Source of the DNA: Lachnospiraceae bacterium UBA3802
GTDB taxonomy: Bacteria; Bacillota; Clostridia; Lachnospirales; Lachnospiraceae
Direction: 5' to 3'
Assembly (NCBI GenBank): GCA_002369155.1
Contig: DFEM01000080.1
Span: forward strand, 1-5,552
Length of the DNA stretch: 5,552 nt
Shown here: piece after piece, positions 4,364 to 5,552 of the stretch
How positions within the stretch are numbered: position 1 is the stretch's first letter
Layout of the letters: each line of letters opens with the position of its first letter
The notes under the pieces: model-generated
The model's input: only the letters and a program-made list of their open reading frames with translations
Told to the model about the DNA's origin: nothing
The model's database searches: none
Translations under genes and position numbers: made by a program

Positions 4364-5552
4364 ATGGCCAATGAAGAAAGTGTTTTTATATCCGAAGCGG
4401 ATTGTTATCTTTTCGGACAGGGAACGCATTACGACATTTATAAAAAACTCGGAGCGCATATAACCACAAAGGGTGGGAAACAGGGTGTTTTCTTTTCGGT
4501 ATGGGCTCCCAACGCAAAAAGCGTTTATGTAATAGGATCGTTCAACGGATGGCAGGAAGACCAGTATCCGATGGAACGAATAGGTGATATCGGAATTTAT
4601 ACAGCCTTTGTTAAGAATGTAAAAAAAGGAGATATGTATAAATTCCTTATTTATACGGAAAACGGAACCAAGCTTTACAAGGCCGATCCGTATGCAAATC
4701 AGGCAGAATTAAGACCGGGAACCGCTTCTGTGGTTACCGATATTTCCGATTTCAAGTGGAGCGACACGGTTTGGATGAATGCCCGTGCCTCAAAGAATCT
4801 GTTCAAAGAGCCCATGGCCATTTACGAATGCCATATCGGTTCGTGGATGAAACATCCCATTCCCGATAACGACGGCTTTTATTCTTACAGGGATTTTGCC
4901 GACAGAATCGTAAAATACTTAAAAGAACTCAAATATACCCATATTGAGCTCATGGGAATAGCCGAGCATCCTTTTGATGGATCGTGGGGATATCAGGTGA
5001 CGGGATATTATGCTCCTACATCAAGATACGGAACTCCCGAAGATTTCCAGTATCTTATCAACGTACTCCACAAAAACGGAATCGGAGTCATTCTTGACTG
5101 GGTTCCCGCGCATTTCCCCAGAGACGCTCATGGTCTTGCCGAATTTGACGGAACATGCCTTTATGAACATCCCGATCCCAGACTCGGCGAACATCCCGAC
5201 TGGGGTACAAAGATTTTCAATTACGGCAAAAATGAGGTCAGAAACTTTCTCATTGCAAATGCTCTTTTCTGGGTAAAAGAGTATCATATAGACGGTTTGA
5301 GAGTTGATGCGGTTGCTTCCATGCTTTACCTTGATTACGGCAAACAGGCGGGAGGCTGGGTACCCAATAAGTACGGCGGAAATGAGAACCTTGAAGCAAT
5401 CGAATTCTTTAAACATTTGAATTCGGTTATAAGAGGAGGATTCCCCGGAGTATGTACTATAGCCGAAGAATCCACGGCCTGGCCCAAGGTTACGGCTGCT
5501 CCCGAAGACGACGGACTCGGATTTACGTTTAAATGGAATATGGGCTGGATGC
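4364..5552 (+). CDS. glgB: 1,4-alpha-glucan (glycogen) branching enzyme GlgB, 3' end cut by window
   Basis: The first 396 residues are present and the frame is open to the window end; clostridial GlgB proteins are usually well over 600 residues. The enzyme cleaves alpha-1,4 glucan chains and re-attaches them as alpha-1,6 branches during glycogen synthesis in the cytoplasm. Residues about 35-125 form the CBM48 domain (FSVWAPNAKSVYVIGSFNGW at 44-63, then KADPYA at 106-111). The GH13 barrel follows: ELMGIAEHPFDGSWGYQVTG at 195-214, YAPTSRYGTPEDF, region I DWVPAHFP at 245-252, AEFDGTCLYEH at 259-269, region II GLRVDAVASM at 311-320 with the nucleophile Asp315, and region III TIAEES at 365-370 with the acid/base Glu368 (first of the Glu pair). 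WNMGWM at the window edge matches the GlgB signature. Region IV with the third catalytic Asp lies beyond the window. The E. coli-type extra N-terminal domain appears to be absent. It follows the large TPR/AAA-like gene by 19 bases and is probably in its transcript. Confidence 0.96.
   Translation, partial: MANEESVFISEADCYLFGQGTHYDIYKKLGAHITTKGGKQGVFFSVWAPNAKSVYVIGSFNGWQEDQYPMERIGDIGIYTAFVKNVKKGDMYKFLIYTENGTKLYKADPYANQAELRPGTASVVTDISDFKWSDTVWMNARASKNLFKEPMAIYECHIGSWMKHPIPDNDGFYSYRDFADRIVKYLKELKYTHIELMGIAEHPFDGSWGYQVTGYYAPTSRYGTPEDFQYLINVLHKNGIGVILDWVPAHFPRDAHGLAEFDGTCLYEHPDPRLGEHPDWGTKIFNYGKNEVRNFLIANALFWVKEYHIDGLRVDAVASMLYLDYGKQAGGWVPNKYGGNENLEAIEFFKHLNSVIRGGFPGVCTIAEESTAWPKVTAAPEDDGLGFTFKWNMGWM

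Noticed and set aside
5021..5416. 131-codon minus-strand and 88-codon plus-strand open frames inside glgB
   Set aside because: Both are out-of-frame shadows of strongly conserved GH13 coding sequence.

Overview
The window looks like a chromosomal segment from a low-to-mid GC Gram-positive bacterium of the class Clostridia, most likely a Lachnospiraceae-type organism. Reasons: AT-rich intergenic DNA, frequent AGA arginine codons, purine-rich Shine-Dalgarno sites, TTGACA/TATAAT-type promoters with TG-extended -10 boxes, and the adjacent pair TatD-family nuclease / RsmA that is typical of Firmicutes. The family-level placement is an inference from gene character, not from a search.

Layout. Positions 1-24 are the 5' end of a tRNA gene read on the minus strand and cut by the window edge. 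Its own promoter lies at 36-64 on the minus strand. A 136-base divergent intergenic region follows, with long A/T runs and a probable extended -10 promoter for the plus-strand genes. Then come tatD (161-931) and rsmA (947-1813), 15 bases apart and probably one transcript. A 101-base gap holds a good promoter and a small 5'-UTR hairpin. It leads into a large gene (1915-4344, TTG start) for a protein of about 809 residues. Nineteen bases after that gene, glgB (glycogen branching enzyme) begins at 4364 and runs off the window end. Coding density is high and every gene is on the plus strand except the tRNA. No stretch over 300 bases lacks a gene.

How the genes relate. TatD and RsmA are housekeeping nucleic-acid enzymes (3'-5' nuclease, and 16S rRNA A1518/A1519 dimethylation). 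The large gene has its own promoter, and no terminator separates it from glgB, so the two are probably co-transcribed. The large protein is the least ordinary item here. It has an N-terminal helical-repeat (TPR-like) domain, a long disordered linker with basic patches, short repeated motifs and a very acidic Glu/Asp tract, and a C-terminal domain. That last domain reads like an AAA+ ATPase fold of the CbbX/SpoVK kind in which the Walker A, Walker B and arginine-finger positions have been lost. Its function is not known to me. Its position before glgB allows, but does not prove, a role linked to glycogen metabolism. I see no mobile element, CRISPR array, phage gene or frameshift in the window.
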